DNA from: Theobroma cacao
Taxonomy: Eukaryota; Streptophyta; Magnoliopsida; Malvales; Malvaceae
Direction: 5' to 3'
Length of the DNA stretch: 64,000 nucleotides
NCBI RefSeq assembly: GCF_000208745.1
Contig: NC_030855.1
Span: 20,533,587-20,597,586, forward strand
Part shown: positions 23,444 to 36,849 of the stretch, one piece after another
Position numbering within the stretch: the first letter of the stretch is position 1
Layout: each line of letters opens with the position of its first letter
Notes under the pieces: model-generated
The model's input: only the letters and a program-made list of their open reading frames with translations
Database searches by the model: none
Told to the model about the DNA's origin: nothing
Translations under genes and position numbers: made by a program

Positions 23444-24749
23444 TTAGATGTAGATAGCCAATGCACATTGCTTCAGGAAGGATTTGGAATCATTTGAAAA
23501 GGATGCCTGCAGCAAAGTCAAGTAATTTACAAATGAATCAAAGAAGACATATTTATATATATAAGCGTGCATGATGATTTCTACTTAGGGGAAATTATGA
23601 GATGTGAAATGACACTTACAAAGAGATTTTTAGCTGCTTTGTTGCTGTAAGCTTCATTTAGGAATGCCAATTGGCTATACTCGAAACTTATGTCACAATC
23701 CAGGGCAACCTGCAAGACATAAAAATTATGAAGTATAAAAAAGAAGGTATGACATTTTGGGACTTGGGAAAACTACTTAGGTATAAAATGAATGTATTAA
23801 ACTTAAGAAATAGATACATGACCATGAAACCAAAGGTTTATGGGCTTAAAGTAAGGCATCTGCAATTTCTCAAAGTCCTAAAGTCATCTGTTTACGCTCT
23901 CATGATAGTTTGGGAGCTGTAATATATCAACTTCCAAATTCCAAAAGAACTATGCTTTTCTTTTCAGTGGTCAAAAACAACTATATGCGTCTGCCAATTG
24001 AAATACGGCAAGCACTAATTATTGCAAAACCTAAATAATCTGTTATGAATCCCTTTATGGGAAAAAAAATTGATTCATAAATTGAGGTTTATGTCATTTT
24101 GATGCTTTGAACTTGAAAGCTTTGAGAAGCAAGCAATTCAGAATGTAAATCTTTATCAAGGTGAAAGGAAAGAAAGAGTACACATACAAACCTTGATTTT
24201 TGGCAGGGTTAAGTGTAGAATATGGAGGTTTACTTTAATATCGCCTAATAGTTTCATTGGAATAATGTTCTGCCCCTGCTGATCTTGCAACCAACCTCCA
24301 CCCATAACCTGGCTAACATTCACACAAGAAACCAAAACCCTTGTTCTCAAACTTACATTGTTACTATGAGCAGGTTGATAGAACCTGGGAACTCGAATAG
24401 CTGCTATTGGAAGTCCTTCCAAATAAAGTTGAAACCTCGAAGGGCTGTAGCTTAGGCCAATTTTGTTAGGATTGCTAGCATTTAAGATCAAAGATGCAAC
24501 AGACGAAACAAAGAGGGTTGAATTGGAATAAACATTCAATTTGTAAGCATCTAATCTTATGGTTTGAATAGAAAATACCGGCTTTTGAGGCTTCAAAACG
24601 AATACAACAGTCAATCCACCCACCCCTACCGTGGCAACTATGACAAGAAGATTAACAGACAGAAAGAAACAGCATCTCCTGAGAAAACGCTTTTGCTTAG
24701 ATTGTTGCTGGAAACATAAACAAGCCAAATCGGGCATTGCAGCATTCAT
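23444..24749 (-). CDS. LEA_2/NHL-type membrane-anchored protein
   Basis: Three exons: 24192-24749, 23620-23709 and 23444-23506. Both introns are phase 0 and the product has 236 residues. The N-terminus is short, basic and Cys-rich (QKRFLRRCC). One strong membrane segment follows at about 27-52. The rest looks like the extracytoplasmic beta-rich LEA_2 fold, with typical stretches such as ASLILNASNPNKIGLSY and a repeated N-x-S/T pattern. Such NDR1/HIN1-like (NHL) proteins sit in the plasma membrane, some with roles in defence or stress. The role of this one is unknown. The exon 2-3 junction reads KNLF/ASFSND, and the protein ends CALAIYI. A second in-frame ATG lies four codons in. Confidence 0.85.
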
Positions 24750-26921
24750 GATGAACCTTCATCTTGGGACTCAGCCAAACTAATCAAACAGCTTAAGTGG
24801 TTATTTAATCGTTACTTTATTGTTGCTACTTCTAGATTAAGAAGGAATTTGATGTTTTCCTTTAACTGCAGAATTCCGTTATTCCTTTCTTAACGGGGCT
24901 CCGAAGCCTCGAATAGATTCCAGGGTAGATTGAATAGAAAGAAATGAGTCAAGACCATAGATTAATTTTAGGTATTCTTTTGTTGAAGTTTCGTTCATTG
25001 AACTCAATAATTAGATTCAAAAAATGCGAATAAGTTCCCACTGCCGTACAGCCTCAATTGCTGAAGGCTGAGATAACTTTTTGGAAGTTCAACATATTCA
25101 TTTAATTTTCTACTGGCATGCATTTTATAAATAGGGCTAGTAACTTGGATGACTAGTACTCACTCAAAATGGAGCCATTGCCCATCATTCCTCTTCTCTA
25201 AGATTTATAAAGAAATAGACAATCCTCTTGATTGGAATAAGCACTGACCAGACCCTATTTTGCCTATTGATGTGGTTAAGATCTAATCTTTGATTAACCC
25301 CTTTTGCTCTCTGCTGCAAAGGGGCAGATCAATAGGCATCGGATCACGTTATCCCTGGTGCGGGTATTTCACAACATCCAGGCAGGAGAAGATCCATAAA
25401 GCAATCTGAATATTTGGAGAACTCTTGTGGGCACAAATGACAAAACAGATATTCCCCTCGGCCCTAGAACTTTTGCCCAGAGATATGCGTAATTATTGGT
25501 TTTTGGTTAGGGGTCACTTATGGGCAAAGGGCCCCGGTTGTGGTGGTGGTGGTGGTGGTGTTGGTGATGGTGCTGCTGGGTTGCTTTTGCAGCCAATGTT
25601 GTGGACAATCACGGGATCCTTAAAGCTAATTTCATGTCCTTTCTTTCACCATTCTCTTCACAAAGTTAGTCCTGCAACGCAGGATGACGGGGGTGGGCTC
25701 ATCTTCCTAGGACTTGCCACACTCACCCACACCCCACCCCACCCCCCCCCCAAAAACTAAAAAAAAACCTATGAATACTGGGGCCCAGCACACCAGCATA
25801 GCTGACCCCACCGTGGCCTAAATGATGAAACCCAACACAAATCCCCTGACCTTCAGCTAGCAAACAAATCCCACTATAAAAGGGAGTAAAGTGACCTATC
25901 GACAAGGTCCATGTACACGATAACTTTGCCATGCTCCTCACATGCGAGGGGAGCAGAAGATTGGATGAGATTTTTCCCATGCCTCTGCTCATATCACTGC
26001 AAGGCATATGTCTTCACGTGGCCACTGCAAACGAACGTTCCCTATTAGTGGTTATTTAATTTCCCTGAGGCCATCGTCAATTCCAAGAATACGCGGCAAA
26101 TGACGAGAGGAAAATCACATGGTAAAGAAAAGCCTCGTCAATTACAAGTCAGCAACCGAATGCAAAAGCTTTTGGTGCGTCACTCACGGTAATAATCTCA
26201 CATAAAATGTATTGCACCCGCCCACTTCAGTAAAAAGGCAGAAAATGATGGCTAGCCGGGAAGCACAAAAGCAATAATGCTCAGTGGTTTGTTTATGATA
26301 CAAACTCGGGTAAAAACTTGCAGCAGCTAGACTCCCAAGGCAAAAGGAAGCCGCTGGCTGAGATGTCTAGGAATAGAGCAAGGCCACTTAACCGCTAAAG
26401 ACTAGAAGCAATGTATTGCAAATATCATAATTAAGCAGTGGCCTCTCCTTGGAAAAAAATTGGTATATTATTAAAAATACAAATCAAATTGTGGGCTCCT
26501 GTTAAGAAAACCTGAGAGGGAGTATGGTAGAAACAAAGAGCATGGTTAAACATTCATCTGCTTTCAGTATTTCATCACAAATCACACATGATCACAGATA
26601 CAGTTACTCAAATTTAAACACTGCAGTTCAATGTCTAATAGACAAAAGGGAACATACTAAAAGCCTCTGTAAACATTCAGACAAGGCATACGCATGTATA
26701 GCTGTTTTACTCCAACTTCACAACAGATTGACCAATTCCTGAGAGCAATAAACAAGAAAAAAAAAAAGCAAAATATCAATAAGTGAACATTCGAACATAC
26801 AACCAAAAAAAGGAATAATTTTAGAGATAACACAATTGAAATAATAAAGCAGCTGCCAGAGGGGTGAAACTCACTAACATGTTGCCTTATTTACAAAAAC
26901 TAGTAAGTAGGGGAAGTTTGA
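24750..26921. other. Intergenic region with simple repeats
   Basis: No gene is supported. It holds a (GGT)n microsatellite near 25540-25562 and a C-rich tract at about 25733-25752. Long frames here (25425-25760 plus, 25723-26007 minus) owe their length to those repeats. The right end would include the 3' UTR of the ERF gene. Confidence 0.5.
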
Positions 26922-29428
26922 TCAGAAAACACCCTCAGCCATGGCAGGGAAGTCATCAAAGCTCCAAAGATCCATTGGGTTTCCACCATCCTGTGTCGCA
27001 TCTCCGTTGAGGAAGGCATCAATTGAGGCATCCCAGTTCCCCTCAATAAATGGCATTTGAAAGTACTTCATCTGATTGTCCAAAGCCAATAGCTCATCAG
27101 ACAAACTTTTTGCAGAATTGTCTTCAATAGGCGTAACATTGTCAGAACTTGGTTTCAGCTTCTTCTTAGGGTTTGCATCCTCCACAAACTCATCACTCTC
27201 TATAGAAGCTTCAAGAATAGATGATATTTCAGGAGTCTTGGCACCCTGTTCCCCCCAGCCAAAGTCAGAACAATCAAAGGAGTTACTTCCCTGGTCTGAA
27301 TTAAAATACAAGGAGGCATTGTCAGATTGAGCGAAGGGTTTCAATCCAACATCTTCAGACACATGAGGTGGGTCCACGTATGCAAACTGATCCATTGGTG
27401 GCTTCTCTTCGACAAAACCCATGGTATCAAAGTAGTCCTGCTCTGGTTTGCTCAAATAATTGAAATTCTGGTCGAGATTTGGCTGAACAGGGCTCAAATT
27501 TGACCTGGAAAGTGATTTCTGAGAATTTGCCTTAACTGCACGCTTTGGAGAAGTACGCGGAGCCTCATCAGGGAAGTTCACCTTTGCTTTCTTACCCCGA
27601 ATTCTTCGGGCCTCAGCATCATAAGCTCTTGCAGCTTCTTCAGCAGTATTGAAAGTTCCTAGCCAGACCCTAACCCCTTTCCTTGGGTCTCGGATCTCAG
27701 CAGCCCATTTACCCCATGGACGCTGTCGAATTCCACGGTACTGGTTCTTCCTCTTTCTTTTTGCAGATTTCTCAGCTTGACCATTGAATTCCACAGATTT
27801 TACAGAGTTTGAACCTTCAATAATTGAAAATAAAAATATTAATATGATACAGCGATACAGATGCATGAACCATATATAAATGTTATAGTAGACCAAATAA
27901 CCTATAAATAATTACAAATCTTTCACCCGGCAAGAGCAAAAAACTTTGAGTGGAAAAAAATCATGAGAAAAACATATTTAGAAAATATTATCCAGAAAAT
28001 TATTCCTTGAGGTATCAATTGAAAAATAAAAAACTTTGATTTCTCCTTTTGGACATAAGAAACATGCTCGTCATGCATATTAAGATTTCAAGCACCAATA
28101 GACAAAAGGGAGTAGAAATATAAGAACCAAAGAGATTGGTCATACAGACTGAAGTAAGAAGAAAAAATCATACTTTAAGTTCCTCTTTTTTTTAGATGTA
28201 TTTTAAGTTAATTCTAACAAGTTTGTAGAAAAGGAACAGAAAAATCAACAAAATAATCTTTTATAATGATATTTTAAAAAAAAACTAATGGTTAAAATTC
28301 CCTCTTTTAACTCTCATGAACGGATCAAAAACGACCTAACATAAACAATACAGAGAACAAGATCCAAAGAACCAAAATATCCAAATTTTATAAGGGAAAA
28401 ACCCATAATCTAAAGTAGACAAACTACAAAATCAGCTGATGTGTTCTTGCAGAAAAGTTCACCATTATTACAGATCTTTATTTATTCAAGTTGAAGAAGC
28501 TTTAATTATCTAAGATTTTATGATCTAACTTCTCTAGTTTTTCTTTTTCCTGCCATCTCTAGCTTACAAGCAAATCCTAAACGGAAAAGGGAAAATAATT
28601 TACTTTCTAAAATATATAAAGCAGGAAAAAGGGAAATAAAAAGGAAAAGCTTATATACATAGCCAGAGACAAAATCTACCAACAGCTGAAAAAAAATAAT
28701 GTACAAATTTTTTTTTAAAAAAAATGAGCTTTTAGTAAAATCCATAAATTTTAATTAAAACTGCTAATTATTGTATTCATAAGGCCCACTTCGATCAAAT
28801 AGCCAGATAAGCAAGGAAATTTTGATAACAACGGACCTTTAGCCATATACAAAATCCATAACTCAAGCCACGCAAACTTAGCCAATGATCTAACCAATTC
28901 AACCTTTAAGAATTCCTCCATAAAGGAGTAAATGAAAAATGGAAACTTTACAGTAAACGCAAAAAAGACTAACTTTGAAAAAAAATTACATATTCATTTT
29001 ACCAAAAAAGGAACAGGAAAGAAAATTCAACATCAAGAAAGGAACCCATTTTTACAAAACAATCAACAAGCAACTCAAAACTCAAATAAAAAAAAAGGAA
29101 AAAAAGAAAAAGAGAGGAAATCGTTATCACTATTATTACCACCAGAGGCAGCAGAAGCTGGTTTCTTTGTAGCAGAGAGAGCAAAGGGCTTAACATCAGC
29201 CAAAACATCATCAACATCATCGAAGTCATCGGCATCGGTTTCCTCATCCTTAAACTCCTGAAAGTCAGCCTCGAAGTCATCATCCAAATCGATCACGGGC
29301 TTCGAGTACCTTTTACCCGACCTCTTTTTGGACCCGGATTTAGTCAGATCAGGCCACAAGTAATCAGCCGTCAGGCGTCGCGTCCGCGTCGGGGGGATCA
29401 AATCGGAGATAATCGCACCTCCACACAT
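26922..29428 (-). CDS. RAP2.12-like: Group VII ethylene response factor (AP2/ERF), oxygen-sensing type
   Basis: Two exons, 29140-29428 and 26922-27814, with a phase-1 intron of 1,325 bp and a product of 393 residues. The N-terminus [13 protein letters not shown] is the class VII signature. After Met removal Cys2 is the known oxygen/NO-dependent N-degron. An acidic region rich in Asp (residues 47-79) follows. After the basic KRKRK comes a complete AP2/ERF domain at about 122-178 ([19 protein letters not shown], then WLGTF, then AARAYD). The tail has the class VII Asp/Trp-rich end ([10 protein letters not shown]). It should act as a nuclear activator of hypoxia-responsive genes. I placed the donor at 29139/29138 (GTAATA). 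A donor 3 bp upstream (GTGGTA) would remove one Gly. Known relatives are RAP2.12 and RAP2.2. Confidence 0.93.
27815..29139 (-). other. Long intron of the ERF-VII gene
   Basis: AT-rich, with many stops on both strands. It separates the N-degron exon from the AP2 exon. No independent gene was seen inside. Confidence 0.7.
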
Positions 29429-32400
29429 GATGCCTTGATCAGAGTAAGGGACTTCAGTGAAAAGATTTTCAGAGATTTGTGGTTAAAATGAGAAATATGA
29501 AAAACTAGATAGCTCTTGTTTTTTTTTTTTTTTTGGGTATCGGTTGTTGGGTGAAATGAAAGAGTTGTTTCCTAGAGGGTTTAGAGAGGGTTGGTGACCA
29601 TTTTATATTTCTTGAGGAAGAAATTGTGGAATCATTTTGTTTTACTATTATGCCCTTGCTGTTGATGGGGAATTACGATTATGGAGACTGAAGTGCCCTT
29701 CTAATTGAAAATGTCCTACTTTGGTAAAAGGAACACAGAAAACTATTAGACTAAATAGGTAAGTTAATCTCTCGTATCCAAATAAGATAAATGGTATCTC
29801 ACAAGATTTTACATTTGAAATTAACCATAATAAGAGATTATCCTCTTTTAACAAAATATTTTGTATCTTATACGATTCATATATTAGATATTAATATTAA
29901 TGAAGAGTATACTTAAATATTTTAGATTAATGAAACAAATATTATAAAGATAAACAAATTACTTAATTTCTTATAATCTAATAAAATGTATTGTATGCTC
30001 TAAAATTCTTACCTACAAGATTAATTTTAATAAGGTCTATCTTATCTAGTGTTAAATATGTCATATTTATAAGGTTTGTGTATTCAAAATTAACACAAAG
30101 AAAAAATATCTTAAATAGGCATGAATCTAAGATTAATGTTAACAAAAAATCATTATTATTCAAACTTCATACTAATTACTATTGAGAGTGAATGAATGAT
30201 TAATCTTAATCATTGAGCTAACTTCTCTTTCGTTGAACATTATCACATTGATATGTATCTTTTGCAATAATGGAATGCAGTTGTGGAGACAATAAAGTAG
30301 TAATTCAACTACAATTATACACTTTATGCTTGTTTTTAACTTTTATTACTATTTTATTATAAATAAACTTACTTTTTAATTATTAAAAATATTTATATCT
30401 TATATAAATATATAAAAGTATGGATATTGAAAAGCTTTTGAACGATAAAAACATAAATTTTCACTTATTATTATTATAAAAGTTTTAATTATCTAAGTGA
30501 TCTACAATTCTATTTATTTTATTCTAATCATTCTTAGAAAGTAGAATCTAAGAAGTTTTTACTACATACTTAATGATTTCACTATGTAATTAATGTGAAT
30601 GTGTTTTTTTTTCTTTTTTCTTTTTAATAATTTTTTTATAAATAATAATTTTTAAAATTTCAATATAATGTTTGAGTTAATATTAATGTAATTGACGTGT
30701 CAAATCACATGCACCACACGTGACATAAATACTAGTATGTTACAAAATTGTAAAAGAAGTTGAATATATGAAAAAGTCCTTCAAGGGGGAGGAAATTTTA
30801 AATCTCAAACATTATCCTTCTTTAAGATGGAATAACAGCCCTATGTTTAGAGTCTTAAGCATTACATAATATAAATCAATAGTGAAGATTTATATTTCAC
30901 CTCTCTTTGGACGTATGATTCTGATGATTATAAGATTCCATCAAAAGAAAAATCCAGTGATAGGATAACAGGCCCCACATCTTGGACATAAGCAGTATTC
31001 TGTTCATAAAGGATTCTTATTCTCGTGCATTACACACGAATTACTGTTGCTAATTAATTTAAGAAATGGACGATGACAAACAACATTATTGTACCCATTT
31101 CTTGTACGCCAACAAAACAAAACCTGTGGTTACCTTTGTTTTTCATTAAGGAAAGGCCTAAATAATTAGCAAAAACATGATTTGGGTTCCAATTATTAAG
31201 ATTTATGCTTACTAATATTGATAATATTATTCCTCGATCAACTTTATAAAACGTTAACGTAGGAGAATACATTATGAACAAACTACGGGATACTTTCCAA
31301 ACATAGGACATTGAATAAACTTTATAATACATATTTTTGGTTCAATGTCATTATGTTGTTTAATTTTTTTTTTTAAATGGAGTTAGAGAAGAAGTAATCA
31401 AACAGTCCATAAAAGCACAAGAAGGAATATACCTTCATCTGCTGGTCAAAGAGAGAGTTGCAAAACTTGCCTTGTCCTTGTTTATTTCTCACCTTCCTAT
31501 AAGGGCAGGTAAATCCAAAGTCAAAACTGTACAAATTCCTGCTATTGCTGGATATTTGAGAAGCCTTTTCAGAGATAATAATAATAACAAAAATGAACTG
31601 GGTTCCTACGTTCTACTCATTTCACATCCGTTGGGGAGGGCTTTCTTTTACCTTCTGTCGGAGAAATGAGTTAGCTTCACCAGATTTGACCAGACTAATA
31701 TCTTGCTGATTTGCACCTAATTTTTCTTTGAATTCACGAGTTTTTGCACAGATTGTCCACGCCCCCCACTCGTTTATTTCTAGCTAGTTTCACCAACTTC
31801 TATCACAGCCCACGTATAATTGTTTTGGTCAAAACAGGTCAGGCGTTAGCTGTTTTCTTGACTGTGATTTTATTTTGAAAAACTCTTCTCAAGCTATTTT
31901 AGTGTATGCGAAGTGGGTGAAAAATACGTAACACGTGTTGGTAATTCGTCACAAGAAAACATTGCTCGTGGCTCATTCTTCCTGCTCAGGTTCCAGACAA
32001 ACCATCGTCGTGGCCCGAACTCTGTTGCGGCCAACCTCAAGCTTTTACTTTCAGTAATTTAAAATTTTATTTTTATTTATTCTTTAAAATTTTTATACAG
32101 AATAAGTAAAATTACCATAAGCATCAACCAAATTGCAAAATCTAACACTTATTATAAGATGAATTCATATTGTCACTACAAAGTTTATAACTAATCAATT
32201 TCAATTTTGAAGATGTGCAAAATTGATGGTAGTACATTTTCATAATTATTATATATTTATGATCAAAGAATAGTCATATTCATGATCATTGAATTTCGTG
32301 ATCATTTAGGGAGAAAAAAAGGTAAGAGATTTAGGAGAATTGTGTAAACATACATTTATTTGTGTAGCCTTTAGTAATTCTAATCAAAAGCAACTTTAAC

Positions 32401-32555
32401 GTGAAGTTACTTTGGTCCAAATCATGACCCTTTCCCTAAGCCACATTCAAACTCATGTGATCTTCTTTTCCTCTACCAACTTTAGATTCTTCAATTAGTG
32501 GCCTCAATTAAGCATTCCAAATTCTTCAATTTAATGAGTGATTTGTTTTCTCAAT
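29429..32555. other. Upstream and intergenic DNA
   Basis: The first 200-300 bp should be the ERF promoter and 5' UTR, and include a T(14) run near 29520-29533. The rest is AT-rich with no convincing gene. An ACGT-core word (taACACGTGTt) lies near 31938. Confidence 0.45.
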
Positions 32556-32560
32556 CCACC

Positions 32561-33178
32561 TCACATGTTATTATTATTATTAGTAGTAGTTAGTAATCTA
32601 ATTGGTAAATATTGAAGGAAAATTATTTGTATAAAAAAAAAGAGAGGTAATATAAGAGTTGATGAAAATGGAAGGATAAGTTGGGAAGAGAAAAGTATGC
32701 AACTGTACTGGAAACTTCCCATACAATTTACCGCGGGGCCAACACGAATTCCAGGAGATAATGAGAAAAAGGGTAAAAGAAGGTGAAAAAGGAGGTTCAT
32801 GCACCGGAATCTGCCGTATATGAGGAACAATAGACAAATGAAAGCAAAACGACAAAACAAAAGAAGAGTTTTAAAACATACAGGAAATATAAAATAAAAA
32901 TAAAAAGGATTGGAGAAAGGGACCCGCAGCCAGCAAAGGCATAGGGCTAAAGACAAGATTTCGAGTTTGGGGTGCACAGCCCTAGACGATGTTGGAATAG
33001 TGTTATGTTTTGGGTATTGGCCATTTGATTGAATTGAAGGTTGAAGAAAACCCGCGTTTTTTTTTCTCACCCTGTTTCCACGATTTGATGATAAATGAAT
33101 TATGAATATCGTGTTTTTTCTTTCGATCAACTTGCTTGCTTGCTTACAAATAATGGGCACCTGCCTGGCTGCCTCCAA
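32561..33178 (-). CDS. 205-codon open frame, doubtful
   Basis: A long minus-strand frame that starts MEAARQVPIICKQ and becomes very Phe/Leu/Ile-rich from about residue 80 onward, ending in a run of Asn. The hydrophobic part follows a T-rich strand composition rather than spaced membrane segments. I know no matching family and see no splice partners. It could be a random frame, a transcript leader or a lineage-specific gene. Random is most likely. Confidence 0.15.
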   Translation of the reverse strand: MEAARQVPIICKQASKLIERKNTIFIIHLSSNRGNRVRKKNAGFLQPSIQSNGQYPKHNTIPTSSRAVHPKLEILSLALCLCWLRVPFSNPFYFYFIFPVCFKTLLLFCRFAFICLLFLIYGRFRCMNLLFHLLLPFFSLSPGIRVGPAVNCMGSFQYSCILFSSQLILPFSSTLILPLFFFIQIIFLQYLPIRLLTTTNNNNNM

Positions 33179-36100
33179 TTAACTGGGATTTATCTACTCC
33201 TTTTCACTAGCAATTATCTGCCTGGATATCGGTATAATCTATCTTTCATATACCATTGAAGTTTGGGTATTGATTAATATAAATTTTTAATTACTATAAC
33301 TTTTTTGGGTTTTTTTTTTTAATATTTGATTTTCTACGTTGTAAAAGATTATTACAAGTTCATCCGTTTATTGCTTGTATATATTTTTTTATAAAAAAGT
33401 AGAATTTTATTTGAAATCAAAATAAGCTTTACATAGGAGGAGGCAAAACCTATAGAACACTTGCACCAGCAGATAAAAAAAAACACACTGCAGAACAAAG
33501 AACATAAACATCTCAACCTTGCAGGCAAAAGAAATTCAAATATCTTTACATGGAAACTGGAGAGAAATCGTATCCTTACTTAGAAATTAATCTAAGAAAT
33601 GTAAGATCTTTTAAACTTATGCATAAAATTTATTCTTGATTGTGGGATTGATTAGTTTCAAGCTGAAAACCAATTAATATACAAATTTAAAACCAAGCAA
33701 AATCCCTTGGTTTCTTAATTATTCTTATATTTTTTTTCAAAAAATAAATAAACCATGTCGGCAAAATAGGTCTCTCTCTCACACCCCTATGAGAATATCA
33801 TAATATTTGTCATCATCAGTACTATCGATACTGTTAATATATTTTTTTTTATATTGGAGTAGGAGTTCTATCACCCACTAAACACAAGTTGTTCAATTGT
33901 TTAAGAAACTAAGTAGGATTAACCTTACAAAATGTTCAGTGGCCAAGACGTCTTCCTACTTGTACTGTATGTTATGATTTGATTAATTACTTTTAATTCA
34001 TCAAGATGATCAACATGTGATTATTTTAGCAATTTAATCAAAGTAACCCTAATTAGAAGGTGAAAGAAATTTAAAAAGAAGGAACCTCATGGCCTACACG
34101 CTTCACTTTGACAAAAGAAATCTTGATGTTTATCAATCAATACATTGAACTAAAAGTCCAAGTTGGGCAAGTGGGATGAGAAGCGGTTGCTTTGAAAATA
34201 GCTGCCCATTGAAGCAAAGTTAATTGCTCACCTGGGTTGACCAATCAGAGTTCAGCGTTGACGAATCGGACGGCTAAAAAGATGACTTGATTCTTGCTGA
34301 GAACGAGGGTGAGACCCAGGGTTGGGTAGGAAATTTCTGTGTTTGTCTTTGCGTAAGACCCGACCAGGGTGGTCCTCCTAGGGAGTTGTCTCCTAGCCAA
34401 AGCCCAAAGACGTGTAGTTTCCCACGTGGACCCTTGACAGATAGGAATCATTGACATCCAGTTTAATCTTATCTAGATAATGGCCAATACTTTGTAAACA
34501 TTGATGTTTACATGTTTGTTAAGTTAAAAATTGTGCAAGTGGGCATGTTACTTTGATGAGTTGAAGTTAAACTATTCAATAAACTAAATCTTAGAGAACA
34601 TATTCTAACTTAAGTGTCTGTTTGGTTTAATTTTTTTAACTTATTTATCTTTTAAAAATAAAAGTCAAATTAAATGAAAATTTTGAATATTTCTTAATTT
34701 TTTTTAAAAAATAACTTTAAGAAAAGCTCTAGAAACATACATCTTTTTCAGGAGATTTTTTTTATTTCAAAAATGTCCTTATCAATTTAAAATAATTTCA
34801 ATATTATCTGTTTTTATTTTTATATGATTTATTATTAATTATAAATTTTATATTATATAAAAATACTTTTTATATTTTTAAAAATTTATTTTAATGAAAT
34901 AAAAAATAAATTAACTTTTTTTATTTTGAACAAAAGAATTTGTGATTAATAAAAAATTATTTATAGTAAATACATTTTATAGTAATTTTAACCAAAATTA
35001 GAACTTATATAAATTGTTTTACAAAACAACTTATCTATTAAAAAGAGCTTATAAAAGTAAATTTATCAAACATATTTAACTTAATTTAAAAATTTATTAA
35101 TTTTCATAGAAATTTTATATTAGCTTTTAAATTAAAAAATTAAAAAAAAATCAGATCAAATAGACTCTTAAAAAGGCCGCTCAATTATAAATAATTTAAT
35201 TAATTATATATCTAACATATATGCTGTTGCCAATTGATCTTTTCTTTTTAAGCTTCATTTACATGGTGGGACATAGTGTCTAATAATTATCATAATTTCG
35301 CCAGAGTAACAACGCTCATTTAAGTTATACCAAAGTTAGGTAGGCAATTAATAAGAGGAGCCAATTAAGTTACTAATAATATAAGTGTTCAATAAATAAT
35401 TTCTGCTAAGTGGACAACACATGCATTCTGATATCTCTCTTGTAGGTTTATGCCACAACTAATTAGGTGTATCATTTCTGGCAAAAGAAAAAGCATAGTA
35501 TTAGGCTTGCTGTGATAGCCCTTATTATGCCACACTTTTAATTTTCTTACTTAATTGTGGTTGGCAAAAATTAGAAGAAAAGATGAGAAGATTAATAGTG
35601 TGTTTGCATTCTAATTAAGAGTAGGCAGATAAATGGAATTACGTAAAGCAATTCTATATACTAATTTTCTACAAATACCTATTTTAAAGTTATAGATAAA
35701 AAAATAGTTAAAAATTTTTCATTGGTGGTAAAATCCTTATGTACCATGCTGCAAAGGATAGAGTGAAAAAGAGGTTCATGCATTCAATCTCTCGATTAAA
35801 ATAAATAAATATGTTACTTTTCTGTGGCTTTTCCTTTCTATTAATGTAGTTAATTCACGAAGTCACAACTGATATGGCAAAGTCATTTAAGTGGCAGTCA
35901 CGGCACCCCTAGGTGGAAAGTGGCTTTGCAATAATATAAGGTTTAAATATTCGTCTACGTATGAGTATGTAAACAGAGACTCAGTGTATGGATGCAATTC
36001 AATTTCATGGGCTGGTACTTGAAAAACAATGGTCTCGACCAAGCTTTGTGCTGATCCAAGCAGATTTTCCAAGTAACAAAAAGAACTGAGAATTTTCAAC

Positions 36101-36840
36101 AGTCAAATTTCTGTGAAGACAACCAATATTGATGTGTGGCAGCTGAAATGGGACTTTGGGCTTTGATTTTGTAACGTAATACTTATTGACAGAGACAAAA
36201 GGCTTAAAAAGATCAAACTCTCAAGAAAGTTGCACTGTTTGCAAGGCCGATTCAGAAGCCTAGATATACCTTTCGAAGGTTCTTTTAACTCAAGCAGCTA
36301 AAAGAGCTTAATTAAATTCTTAAAACCATAGTTAAAATGAAAAAGCTTTGATTGAATTAAAATATGATCACTGGGGCCTTACAAAACAGATTACGTGGCC
36401 TACATTTGTGGGTACAAACAAGGAACAAAGTTTCTGATATTCCATATACATTTCGATTGTTGCGTAAACATTGTGTTGTAAATAACGAGACAGAAAACGT
36501 TTCCACCCATCTTTCCGTTTCTATCTTTCTTACGGAAACAGGACGTCAAAGTTAGATATGGGATTTATGTCTAGGACCACTTGGATTCTGAAAGGGCGTT
36601 TTCTAGTTGAATCAGGACAATCGTCAATGAGGGCTTAACTCACTTTCTTTTGCTATAGCCTACATGCAATATGACGATGTGAACTGGTAAGTACTTTTTC
36701 ACAAGGAGAAGAAAATGATGTTATACGGATACAGGCCAAAGTGTTTTCAAGTCCTTTTCTTTTCAAGCAACAACCAAAAAACAAAAGACATTGGATGCTA
36801 CATCGGCTATGAGCAGATGGGTTATCAGGCATTTCATTTT
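33179..36840. other. Gene-poor AT-rich DNA
   Basis: No gene was found. At about 33385-33420 the minus strand reads AATAAAATTCTACTTTTT then A-rich, which looks like a LINE 3' tail, but no coding remnant accompanies it. A higher-GC patch at 34130-34460 carries a 70-codon minus frame without recognisable motif and a G-box-like CCACGTGG at about 34422-34429. Confidence 0.45.
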
Positions 36841-36849
36841 CAATGTTGA

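Noticed and set aside
25425..26007. Gly-rich and Pro/His-rich frames on both strands.
   Set aside because: They depend on the (GGT)n and C-rich simple repeats. No motif or splice support.
28932..29261. Plus-strand frame with Lys- and Ser-rich sequence, and minus frames beside it.
   Set aside because: Shadows of ERF exon 1 and of low-complexity intron sequence.
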